Below, piece after piece: positions 7,830 through 16,275 of a stretch of 38,995 nt of DNA. Where the stretch lies: the NCBI GenBank assembly GCA_964418415.1, contig CAYQLB010000008.1:1-38995 (forward strand), in the 5' to 3' direction. Each line of letters begins with the position of its first letter. The stretch's first letter is position 1. The notes under the pieces were generated by a model. It searched no databases, had not been told where the DNA came from, and worked only from the letters and a program-made list of their open reading frames with translations. Made by a program: the position numbers and the translations under genes. The stretch is from CAJBLF01 sp964418415 (lineage in GTDB: Bacteria > Patescibacteriota > Gracilibacteria > Absconditabacterales > Absconditicoccaceae).

Positions 7830-8690
7830 TTATAAGTATATGAACAAATATCCCCTGATTGTCTTATCGTCATTGTTGTATCCTATACCGGGCAATAGGG
7901 TAAGCTTAGAAGCCTGCCATGAAGTATAAATTCCCCATTCACTACGAACAAGTTTGTTCGTTTTGAGGTCATATCCCATATCACTATAGATAGAGATATG
8001 ATGTTTTTGGGAAATAGTACATCCAAACATATTGGCTACTACATTGTCCTGTTTCCAGACCAGTGTACTCCAAACCCTTTTACCTGTATAACTCAACGCT
8101 GCACCAGCCTTTCTGTCGTGCATACCGTAGTATCCTGACAATGTCAATTTTTTGAAACTCACATTAGCGTGATACTCAGGTTGTTTCTCGCGAACAGCTA
8201 CACCGACGCCAAATGAAAAGTCCTTTACAGGAGCTATAGTCATTTTAGCACCAAGTGCGCCACCAGGTATCTGCGCCTCTGACCAGGTTTCGAAATGCCC
8301 TGCTCCACTTACGGGATGCGGACGTTGCTGAGTCGATAGTGTTGCCATCTTCCCTACCTCCAAAGTAAATTTGGAACTTGGGGTGAATGCCAGTGAAAAT
8401 GAATTTAAGGTAAATTCGCTATTCACTTCATTTTGATAGACAACATAACTTCTCAACGACAACATCTTATTGAATGCATAAGTAGCTTTGGCTCCTATAC
8501 GAAACTGCATGCCCTGGGTTGTTTCCAGACTTTTAACACTAAAACGGTTGATGCCCAGTATACCGATATATATCTTGTCGATACTCAGTGCACTGTCTTT
8601 TCCCATCTTAATGTTTTCGATCTGTCCGAAAACCGTTACACTGCATAACATAATTATTATTGTAGCAGCAATTGTTAATGAACGCTTCAT
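7830..8690 (-). CDS. Bacteroidota-like secreted/outer-membrane beta-barrel protein
   Basis: 286 residues from the ATG at 8690, TAA at 7830-7832. The start gives a clean signal peptide (MKRSLTIAATIIIMLCSV then TVFGQ). An in-frame start at 8729 would add 13 charged residues and spoil it. The mature part is a series of alternating amphipathic strands with aromatic ends (MLSLRSYVVYQNEV, FTLEVGKMATLS, LTLSGYYGMHD, WSTLVWKQDNVV) and a terminal RGYLFIYL, as in beta-barrel or porin-like proteins of Bacteroidota. Patescibacteria are thought to lack an outer membrane of that kind, so its presence is odd. All 24 Gly codons are GGN. Base composition is richer in G+C than its neighbours. It stands alone with its own terminator, behind a promoter region that is a near copy of the one at 13345-13424. 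Confidence 0.75.
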   Translation of the reverse strand: MKRSLTIAATIIIMLCSVTVFGQIENIKMGKDSALSIDKIYIGILGINRFSVKSLETTQGMQFRIGAKATYAFNKMLSLRSYVVYQNEVNSEFTLNSFSLAFTPSSKFTLEVGKMATLSTQQRPHPVSGAGHFETWSEAQIPGGALGAKMTIAPVKDFSFGVGVAVREKQPEYHANVSFKKLTLSGYYGMHDRKAGAALSYTGKRVWSTLVWKQDNVVANMFGCTISQKHHISIYSDMGYDLKTNKLVRSEWGIYTSWQASKLTLLPGIGYNNDDKTIRGYLFIYL

Positions 8691-8724
8691 ATTATTTTGT
8701 TTTTTAGGTTTATAATTTTTATTT

Positions 8725-8804
8725 CTTGACATTTTCGTTTTTAATGATATTTCTATAAATATCAATACTTACCTAATAAAACCTGTTGTCGGAAAGTTAC
8801 AACA
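8725..8804. promoter_or_regulatory. 80-bp control region, copy A, with palindrome TGTTGT-N9-ACAACA (8784-8804)
   Basis: Aligns base for base with 13345-13424: CTTGACATTT, then 20 unlike bases, then ATAAATATCAATACTTACCT, then AAAACCTGTTGTCGGAAA and TTACAACA with three single differences. The fixed 20-base gap means spacing is under selection. It lies 94 bp before the barrel-protein start and just past the terminator of the 219-aa gene. Palindromic operator most likely; promoter direction is unclear, since TTGACA reads on the plus strand while all genes are on the minus strand. Confidence 0.65.
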
Positions 8805-8810
8805 TATACA

Positions 8811-8835
8811 AAAAGAGCCTTTCGGCTCTTTTTTT
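8811..8835 (-). terminator. intrinsic terminator after the 219-aa gene
   Basis: AAAAAGAGCC-GAAA-GGCTCTTTTT on the minus strand, overlapping the TAA at 8834. Symmetric enough to work in both directions. Confidence 0.85.
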
Positions 8836-9493
8836 ACCACTTTCCTTTTCCATACGAGTTGCCATGAGTGTAATTTGACCAACCTACTGGATCTTTATTA
8901 CTTCACCCTCCACCACTTGTATATATTCTTTCTACTTTACTTGCTTTCAACTCATTCCATTGATCTGATAAACTTTTTACATGAGCAATCTCTCTTTCCA
9001 AATTCAAAAGAAATCATGATGTCATGTTTTGATTTCAAGATTCCAATATCATATTTAGAATTTTTATCACTTGATCAGATTTGGATAATCATAATTTTGT
9101 TGGTCGATTATTTCTAAGAGCTTGAAAAATATATTCCAGTGTTTCTATTGGCGTATTTTTTCATTGTAAAATTATGATACATATTTCTGGTAATAATCAC
9201 CAAAACTTTTCATCATCTATATTACACAACACCAATATCTGATTAAAAACATCTATTCAATATATACTTTCTTTAGTATTTACTATCCTATTTATAGCTA
9301 TAATTTGAGCTTTAGTGTTGTTTTTGTTTAATGCTATCTTTTGTATTATCTCTGGTGGAGTTTTTTGATCTTTCGCCAATTCTATAGCTATTGTTGGATT
9401 ATCGATATATGGCATCAATACATTAATTATTTCCTGAGCCGGAGTTCAAGAAATATGTTCTTGTGGTGTATCATTATGGAGTATTTCATTCAT
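8834..9493 (-). CDS. hypothetical helical-repeat protein with glycine-rich tail
   Basis: 219 residues, ATG at 9493, TAA at 8834-8836, eight internal TGA codons, so plainly native. The N-terminal 170 residues are all helix with repeating PxIAIELAKDQ / PPEIIQKIALN / PIETLEYIFQALRNN pieces that recall short HEAT-type repeats. A linker KASKVERIYTSGGGG follows, then a small aromatic tail DPVGWSNYTHGNSYGKGKW. No family recognised. It is the last gene before a strong terminator and sits about 310 bp behind the sigma4/alpha-CTD-like gene, possibly as a separate unit. Confidence 0.75.
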
Positions 9494-9806
9494 TTTTGTA
9501 CTCTATTAGTATATAAAAGTTATTTTTGGCGATTCTTTATCGCTTATATATTGTCATGTATCTGTTTGTGCTACAAAGCACGCTTAAAGAGACACATAAA
9601 ATAATATATTATCGATGATTTCATTGTAATGATAATAAAAAAAATAAAATCACAAAAATCCCCTACTCTAGTTGGTACAGTAGGAGATTTCGAGAATTGT
9701 ATGGTATCAAGAAAAGCTCCTACCGCAGTAGTTTCTTGCTTTTCTTAATTACTATATTTTGTGCTATATACATAGTGTATATGAAATACTGTATAAAATA
9801 TGCCAT
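9494..9806. other. intergenic region with hairpins, no gene seen
   Basis: Contains a possible minus-strand terminator at 9659-9689 (CCTACT/AGTAGG followed by T-rich sequence), a palindrome ATATACA-TAG-TGTATAT near 9767-9783 and a small stem GCGAT/ATCGC near 9521-9537. No ORF with protein-like composition under either code. Confidence 0.5.
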
Positions 9807-10628
9807 TTATTCGGCAGATAATGATATTCTCAAAGCATCTACTTCGTCTATAGTGCGTTTACCTATACCGTCTATTTTGAGAAGTTCATGAGAAGTATAT
9901 TGGAAAAGTTTTCCAATCGTATCAATTCCTTCTGCTAATAAATTTTTCTTTCCTCTTAGATTTAAGCTATCTACATCATTGATTGATGTTTCTAATACTT
10001 CTTGTGAAATGTTCTGAGGGATGTTTTTAGGATCTGGACATGGAACATTCAGATCTCATGCGACAGCCTTGTGTACCATTCTTCTTATTCCAAAATTTCT
10101 CATCTGTCTTAGTCTCTTATGAGATACACTCAATGCCTTTGCTAGTTCACTAGGATCTCATCATGCAAAATAATCTAATATTATATGCTGTATTTTTGGC
10201 AATACCTTTCAGAAATTCGGAAGAATATCTTCTATACACAAAGGTTCTCCTATTCGTACCTTATTTATTTTTTCTTCTATATATGCCTTATCCCAGAGAT
10301 GTCTTGGCTGCTCTTGAAAATCTGGAGATTTTCTGAGATCTTCACCTATTTTTTTGTAGATATCTATAAGCATCGCATGATCTTTTTTAAATGCACCCAC
10401 AATATCTCTTATAGTCTTTGCTTTATTTTTTAGCATAGCATCAAACATAGGATTAGCTCTCTTTTCTAATGGTCTATACGACAATGCAATATTCATCATT
10501 TTTTCTGATTTCTTATAATGTTGTATTCTTTCTTCTTCCGACATAGCTGATATATCTTTTTCATTTTCCAAAAATTCATGCAATTCCTTTTTATCTTTTT
10601 CCTCTTGATCAAAATATCACGTCAGCAT
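9807..10628 (-). CDS. sigma-region-4-like HTH fused to RNA polymerase alpha-CTD-like domain
   Basis: 273 residues from ATG at 10628 to TAA at 9807-9809, with several TGA codons. The first 140 residues are helical and charged with no known match. Residues of about 146-183 (LPKIQHIILDYFAGGDPSEL, AKALSVSHKRLRQMRNFGIRRM) follow sigma-factor region 4: a helix, then a recognition HTH ending in the RVRQIE..ALRK-like helix. Residues of about 214-270 (SINDVDSLNLRGKKNLL, EGIDTIGKLFQYTSHEL, KIDGIGKRTIDEVDAL) match the double helix-hairpin-helix of the RNA polymerase alpha C-terminal domain (LSVRALNCL.. GI.TVGEL.. KIRNFGKKSL). Together they suggest a transcription-associated adaptor that binds DNA and polymerase. 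The true start may be at 10758 in another frame (see the short ORF at 10642-10758). Confidence 0.7.
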
Positions 10629-10641
10629 ATCGCTAGATACT

Positions 10642-10758
10642 TTATTTTGTTTTTTTTTGCAATTCCATAATCTTGATACGGAGATCTGTTTTGAGTCTCG
10701 CGTAAAAATCAGACATCTCCTGAGGAGATAATTCTGTATATGATTCTTTCTTTTCCAT
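10642..10758 (-). CDS. short ORF, probable N-terminus of the sigma4/alpha-CTD-like gene split by an A9 run
   Basis: 38 residues, ATG at 10758, TAA at 10642-10644: MEKKESYTELSPQEMSDFYA then a basic helix. It ends just past a run of nine A (10650-10658 on the plus strand as T). With eight A the frame would run straight into the next gene, whose frame is open back to this point and gives QKKQNKVSSDMLTGYF. Either a sequencing/assembly indel, a slippage site that makes two products, or a recent frameshift. The composition of both halves favours one ancestral gene. Confidence 0.5.
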   Translation of the reverse strand: MEKKESYTELSPQEMSDFYARLKTDLRIKIMELQKKTK

Positions 10759-10809
10759 TATGTACATAATAACTATATAAATATATTATATTGAAGTACG
10801 CCGACAGTC

Positions 10810-10986
10810 TTAGAAATTATCTATGATCTCGATAAATCCCGTCCCCGTCTCATCATCGTAGCCGATTTTGATCTCGGTACCGTCAGCATCGAAATAAATC
10901 TTTTTGTTGGAAATATTTGGTTTGACTATATTTACAACCATCTTCTCTGTAGAAGGCTTTGTTTTGGAGTGCTGTGATTCTATCAT
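10810..10986 (-). CDS. small hypothetical protein
   Basis: 58 residues, ATG at 10986, TAA at 10810-10812. N-terminus is polar (MIESQHSKTKPSTEKM), the rest beta-like: NISNKKIYFDADGTEIKIGY, then DDETGTGFIEIIDNF. No TGA, but only three or four Gly. Lies 25 bp after the 766-aa gene and 51 bp before the next start, in line with co-transcription. Unknown function. Confidence 0.6.
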   Translation of the reverse strand: MIESQHSKTKPSTEKMVVNIVKPNISNKKIYFDADGTEIKIGYDDETGTGFIEIIDNF

Positions 10987-11011
10987 ATCGATTCTTTTAC
11001 AGGAGATAAAA

Positions 11012-13312
11012 CTAATGAATCTTAATTATTTTTTTATTCTGATCATCTGTGTCCATTTTATCAAAAACAACTTTCACAACATCACCGATCTTGTACTCTA
11101 CTCCATTCTCACGTTCTATTCTTCCTGAATACCTCTTTGTCAAAGATAGATATACATATTTCCCTTGGATATTATTTACGACTGCATCGTATTTTTTGCC
11201 GGAGGTGAAAGTTTCTACCAGTGCATCATCATGCGCCATACGAAACTGTACGACTTTGTGATATCCTGGTTCTCTTTCGTAATTCACGGTAATAGCATTT
11301 TCCTTTCGTAACTTTCTAACAGCAAACACATCTACTTTATCGCCGATAGCAAACTTCTGTTGCATCACGGTGAATTTTGGCAATCTCAATTTTATGGTAC
11401 TATTGTAGGCTTTCATAATCCGATACGTTGGAGTTTCTCCCACGATTTTTGCACTCTTTACCTTAAAAAGCGGGAAATTTTCTATCGTCAGAGGATCTTT
11501 CAATATATCCTTTATCTGTATTTGTATGTTCTCCTTGGACTTTTGTATTCCTGGACTTACTACTGTCTGTTCCACCTTTTTTCTTCCCTTATGCTCTGAT
11601 TTATTCACATTGGGTTTTATTTTACCATCTTCCCAATTTGTCTCATAGGTCAAAATTTCATGCTGGAGATCTTTGTATTCTTGCAAGGTAGATTTATTGT
11701 CCATATGCATGATAAATTTTTTCCAAAGCATTTTTTGGTATACTGCATCCAATGATCTTACACGACCCCCAAGCATAGATGTTAGCTTCCTAGCATACAA
11801 AGGGAATCCCTTGATGCCCGTATATATCTCAAGTTTTTCTTTTTTCTCTTTGGGTGATTTATTTGCGACATCATCTACGAATTCGGCTCCATATGCTTTT
11901 CTTGTTAGCTCTTTCACCCATCTATCATAATTCACACTTCCCAATACGGTTTCTGGATCGAATTCCTCACATTTACTCATTGCTACAAGCATATTTTTTA
12001 TGTGTTGATTTTTTGTATAAAGATATGCATCTTCCGGAATTTGCAATTTTGGTTTCTTAGATTCAAATATTGCATCTTTTATCACCTCCATGGTAACTTT
12101 TCCTCATATCCCAAACAAAGAGACTAATCCATTTATCGTTTCATTGAGAAAAAATTCATTATTCTGCTGAGCATTGTATGCTCTTGCAAAAGCTTTATAA
12201 GAACTAGTATTAAACGTCTCTGGTGTAAAATTATCTTTGAGAAGTTCTATACATTTTATTCTATCCGTAAGTAATGTTCTTGTTACTTCTGGTTGATCGT
12301 CTTTTTCTTCTCATATATTCGTCCAATGATCAGGATTTTCCGTAAATACCGATCCCAACCTTTTACACCATTGATCATTGAAGATAATTTTCTTTCCTTG
12401 GTATTTTTTGAATTCCTCTTTTTTGAAATTCCTGAGACCAGGAAGCATGCCTTTGATTACATAGGTAGCATCTCTGAAACAGTTTCCCGTAATTTCATCA
12501 GAAATAAGAACGGTAACATCCCTATCATAGAAATAAAACTGATACCATTGATTGTTATCCGTAACGATATTGCTTGCACGGAATAATATATTATTTTCTA
12601 TAACATATTTCATAAACGCTCATATTTTCTTGAAATTAGGAATCTCTCAAGGTCATTTCTTCACTATATCTTGATCTCCTCATACCCTAGGTAATGGTGT
12701 TTTGTTGAGTTCTTTAGCAAAAAACGCATAATCGACTTTTTTGATTGATAATCCAAGCTTCTCAAACAACTCTGATGGATTGGTATAATATTCATACATA
12801 TTTCTGCTCTTTTCTTCGGCTAATTCGAGTAGAGAGGTCAATTCATTGATAATCTCCTGTTCTCTATGCTCCAATTTTTGTCTCACAGAGAGATAATGAT
12901 CTCCTTTCCTGAGTGGTGTAGGCGTAAAATCTACAGGAATAACATTAGCAATCTTCTTTGGATTTTTTAATTTACCAAACTGAATATTTCCTGCATCATC
13001 AAAGCGCAATCATTTTTTGCTCAATCTTTCTAGTGCATCTTGAGTATTCTCCTTAAAATAACGCTCTATCGCCTTTTTTGGTCATTCTCTATTTTCCTTT
13101 TCAATGTGTTTATTGATTTTTTCGCGTCTCTCGACTCTTTCCTCCTGTCTATCTGTAGATTCAAGCAATACCAATTGCATATCATCTTTGATATCTTGTA
13201 ATCTTTTTCTAAAATCTTCTGCATTTTCTTGCGTCAATCATCCGATTTCCTGTTTGAAGTGTATGATCTTCTGTTTAATCTCTGATAATGCAACGAAATT
13301 TTTTTGTGTCAT
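11012..13312 (-). CDS. large hypothetical protein with C-terminal S1-like domain
   Basis: 766 residues under code 25, ATG at 13312, TAG at 11012-11014. Under the standard code it breaks into four pieces. Residues 1-110 form a charged coiled-coil-like helix (ERVERREKINKHIEKE). The centre is mixed helix and strand without a recognised family. The last 70 residues (KKYDAVVNNIQGKYVYLSL, then YKIGDVVKVVFDKMD) follow an S1/OB RNA-binding fold. A Lys-rich linker (NKSEHKGRKKVEQ) precedes it. No signal peptide or membrane segment, so cytoplasmic. It lies 92 bp behind palindrome copy B and heads a unit with the 58-aa protein and the sigma4/alpha-CTD-like protein, which together look like nucleic-acid-associated functions. 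Confidence 0.75.
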
Positions 13313-13344
13313 CTTTTACTTTGTAACCTATATAAAATTTGTAG

Positions 13345-13424
13345 CTTGACATTTTATAAAATAACCAAATGTACATAAATATCAATACTTACCTCACAAA
13401 ACCTGTTGTCGGAAACTTACAACA
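13345..13424. promoter_or_regulatory. 80-bp control region, copy B, with palindrome TGTTGT-N9-ACAACA (13404-13424)
   Basis: Partner of 8725-8804 with identical spacing of its conserved blocks. It precedes the 766-aa gene operon; the palindrome is 92 bp before the ATG, against 94 bp for copy A. Confidence 0.65.
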
Positions 13425-13456
13425 AAACAACATTTCGCTTTCAATAGCTTTTTATC

Positions 13457-14098
13457 TTATAGTTTCCTCTCCAACAACTCTATCAAATTATGTTTCTTTA
13501 TCCCTCACATCACGGTATGATGATTTTGTTTTATAAGATCTTTAGGTATAGCTCCTATATCCTCTTTTGTTATTTCCCATTTAAAATCGTCTGTAAGCAT
13601 AGCTATTGTCGGTAGAAAAGTCTGCTTTTCTACGAAGTCTGTTAGTCTAAATCCTGCATTTCTATTAATACAAAAACTTCAAATATTTCGTGCTGAATGC
13701 CATGATACTATTTTTTTTATTTCATCTCCTGATAGTATATCAGCAATAATTTTCTTTCTACATCGCGAACCAAGTCCTTTACTCTTCAATTCAGGATCAA
13801 TCCTCGTGTAAGATTCCAATGAATTATGTAAGGGATCAAAACTATCGAAGAGTATACATCAGACAATCTCTTTTTGTGTATATTCTTGTATTATCTTGTA
13901 GATAGTTTTTTGTTCGGCTAATTTTTTTTCTATAGTGCCAATATTTTCTTTTGCTGACATCGGAACATCTTTCAAAAATTGCATGAATTTTTTATCTTTT
14001 TGTCGATCACTTAACTTAGCTGCAAGTGTCTGTATAGTATGTTCATCAAGATCTATTATTTCAAAATCTTTTCCATCTATATGTAGTATTGTTTCCAT
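13457..14098 (-). CDS. GNAT-family acetyltransferase-like protein
   Basis: 213 residues, ATG at 14098, TAA at 13457-13459. The N-terminal 80 residues are a helical extension (HTIQTLAAKLSDRQKDKKF). The rest is GNAT-like: VGCILFDSFDP strand, RIDPELKSKGLGSRCRKKII with the acetyl-CoA P-loop in the form KGLGS, then KKIVSWHSARNIGSFCINRN and AGFRLTDF, the usual N..s..fyek.GF end. TGA supplies three Gly residues, including VMGGIKKH. Substrate unknown. A terminator-like hairpin at 14119-14149 lies between it and palindrome copy C, so its expression could involve readthrough. Confidence 0.75.
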
Positions 14099-14118
14099 AA
14101 TTATCTCAGTAAATAAGT

Positions 14119-14149
14119 AAAAAAAACCTCCCTATCTGCATAGGAAGGC
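14119..14149 (-). terminator. terminator or attenuator upstream of the GNAT gene
   Basis: Minus-strand stem CCTTCCTAT/ATAGGGAGG followed by eight T, located between the palindrome at 14338 and the GNAT start at 14098. Confidence 0.7.
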
Positions 14150-14199
14150 GTATGTCGTATTTATAATGTGCTATTTAGCTCCAATACGAAAAATCCTTC

Positions 14200-14319
14200 C
14201 TACTTTTGAAGTAAGAACAATATCGTGACTTGGTAGTTATCAATAAAGTATTTTTCATAGTACTTATAATCTACAGCATAAATTCTTTCTCTATATATTC
14301 AATACGACAGAAAAATCAA
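14200..14319 (-). CDS. possible leader peptide ORF
   Basis: 39 residues with a TTG start at 14319 and TAG at 14200-14202. Protein-like composition (tyrosine-rich middle, then VTILFLLQK) and one TGA Gly. It lies between palindrome copy C and the hairpin at 14119-14149, so it could be a leader peptide or a short independent unit. Weak evidence. Confidence 0.3.
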
Positions 14320-14337
14320 TAGATAATAGATATATCC

Positions 14338-14358
14338 TGTTGTCGTACCCTTACAACT
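14338..14358. promoter_or_regulatory. palindrome copy C, TGTTGT-N9-ACAACT
   Basis: Same half-sites and same nine-base spacer as the other three copies, with one mismatch at the end. ATATCCTGTTGTCGTA shares CCTGTTGTCG with copies A and B. Lies 16 bp after the stop of the 633-aa methyltransferase and before the short ORF/GNAT. Confidence 0.65.
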
Positions 14359-14373
14359 AGCTTACTCATATAG

Positions 14374-16275
14374 CTATTGTTTAGCGATCATATAGAGGGT
14401 AAAGGGACTTTTTGGAGAAGTAATTTCATCAATTATTTTCAGTGATCCTTGCGATTGATCTATTTCATTTTGTAAACCCTGCTCATCCATTCTCTCTGAT
14501 GAGATACAATGAAATATTGTACCATTAGGAATCTTTACTTCCTCTCCTGTCGGATGTATTTTTATAGGAAGACCATTTTTTGAATCAATCTTTGTATCAA
14601 TATGAATACTCTTATCTTTGTATGTTACGTGTACTTCTATAGCATCTTGTGGTATTCCTAGTTTTATAAAAAAATTCTTTATGAATGTACTATTTTCAGG
14701 AGTATCATATCTACTCATAATAGTACGTATCTCTTTCTCATTTTTCGGTAAAGAAAACAATGACACACATAAGATATCACCCACATTCATTATACGATTC
14801 ATATATTCAAGAAATGTCTTTCTATATCATCAAAAATTTCATAATGTTCATCCAAACAACGTAAACATATTCGACTTTTCCCTTATATCTGGTATATTCA
14901 TAATAGATTCATGAGGATGGTTGGTTACTGAGGTCAATGTTTTTATTTCACCCGTATCAAGTAAAGTATCTATCCATTCTTGAGAGAACATTACCGTAGT
15001 CGTCCCTAAATTAAATCATCATATGTTTTTATTTATGGCCTTTTCGGCTTTGGAAAGTGACTTTAGACTACTATCCATCAAAAGTATTTTTTCTATATGT
15101 TCTCAATGAGGCAATGTACTCTCTATAGTATTTGTACTGGCTCTTTTAGCAATCATAGCATAATCCTTTTTTCCATTCCCACATCACAATCCTATATAAC
15201 GTTTTTTGAGATATGGTAATATTTTTTCTTGATTTTTTTGTATGAGATCAAGTTCTTCTTTATAATATTTATGATATTCACTTTTTTCTATCACATCATC
15301 ATAGAGATTATCACCATTATCCAAAAAAAAGCATTTGGAATCTAAATCAATGGTTTTTTTACTATTCTTAAGATCTACAACAATTTTTTGAAGTTCCTTA
15401 TTATTATTGCGTATTCAATCAATATATCCCTTTGTCTGATATGCAGTATCAAATCATCAAAATTCATTTCCTATAGTAAGCAAGTTTGTAAATATTTCTA
15501 CTTGTTTAGGAGAAAGTATTTCTTTCCATTTTCATCCATGCATAGACAATATTAATGAATCCGTAGTATATTTATTATGTTCTTTGAGAGTAAATCACTT
15601 TGGCATACCCAATGATAAAAACAAATCTTTCGTTGTTTTCTCTCGTTGTTGCAACAACTGTTCTTTTGTCTTCATATATCAGAATGTTGCAGCCATAGCA
15701 TCACAATAATTATCCACTATAGCCTTTTCTATGATTGGATGCTCTTTGATATATGCGATTACATGTTCCTTGATGTTTTTATAAAATACTTCATCACCTA
15801 CCTGATATTCAGAAAATTCAGTAATTTCGGAAGGTAAGAAAAAATCAAAATTTATATCCAAGAGATCTATAGATCCGGCTGAACGGATATTTTGTACAAT
15901 ATCATCATTTATGAAGTTTTGCATAGTTCTTGACCAAATTCTTCCATCAATATCTATGTATTTACCTTCCTTGTTGTGTATTTTTAGCGGCAGTTGCATA
16001 ATAACTGTACGCGTAAATGGTCCTATAATTCATTCCTTAAGATGATCTATTTCATTGTAGTGATGCTGTCTGTCATATATAGCTACTTGTTCATCACGTA
16101 CAGAAAAGGGAGCAATGTTTTTGTTTAATGAAATATCTGTAATGTCCCCAAACATCTTCTCATATTCTGCATATATTATAGTATTTGTTGGGATCTTCTG
16201 CATATATACACTCACTAACGATAAATATGGTTTATTTTTTAAATAATCAAGGAGTATATCCTTTACGTTTTGCAT
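14374..16275 (-). CDS. EgtD-like (Methyltransf_33) methyltransferase with N-terminal extension
   Basis: 633 residues from ATG at 16275 to TAG at 14374-14376, with many TGA codons. Around residue 362, RYIGLGCGNGKKDYAMIAK is the SAM motif I, and NMFTLFGGTLGNFGGYRKTF near 471, followed by VGDILCVSLF, is the signature of the histidine-specific methyltransferase family (Methyltransf_33, as in EgtD). A C-terminal strand-rich part completes that fold. The first 330 residues are unlike EgtD and have no known match. The ATG at 16275 overlaps the previous gene by 44 nt; an in-frame ATG at 16377 would overlap it by 146 nt and is less likely. No EgtB partner is present, so ergothioneine synthesis is not supported. 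Acceptor may be protein or a small molecule. Confidence 0.75.

Larger units (their letters stand above)
4784..8690 (-). other. standard-code genomic island (putative lateral acquisition)
   Basis: Six genes on one strand, bounded by hairpin terminators. Of about 64 Gly codons none is TGA, whereas neighbours of similar size carry two to eight TGA Gly codons each. Three genes have SD sites, otherwise scarce in this window. The barrel protein is typical of Bacteroidota. No integrase, transposase or terminal inverted repeat was seen. A chimeric assembly is the main alternative. Confidence 0.6.

Noticed and set aside
9341..9604. Plus-strand ORF of 87 codons, rich in Tyr/Trp/Phe
   Set aside because: Antisense to the 219-aa code-25 gene, whose codon use and eight TGA Gly positions make it the real frame.
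8784..13424. Transposon bounded by the two 80-bp repeats
   Set aside because: The repeats are direct, no transposase or integrase lies between them, and two more partial copies of the palindrome lie outside, which fits a regulatory role better.
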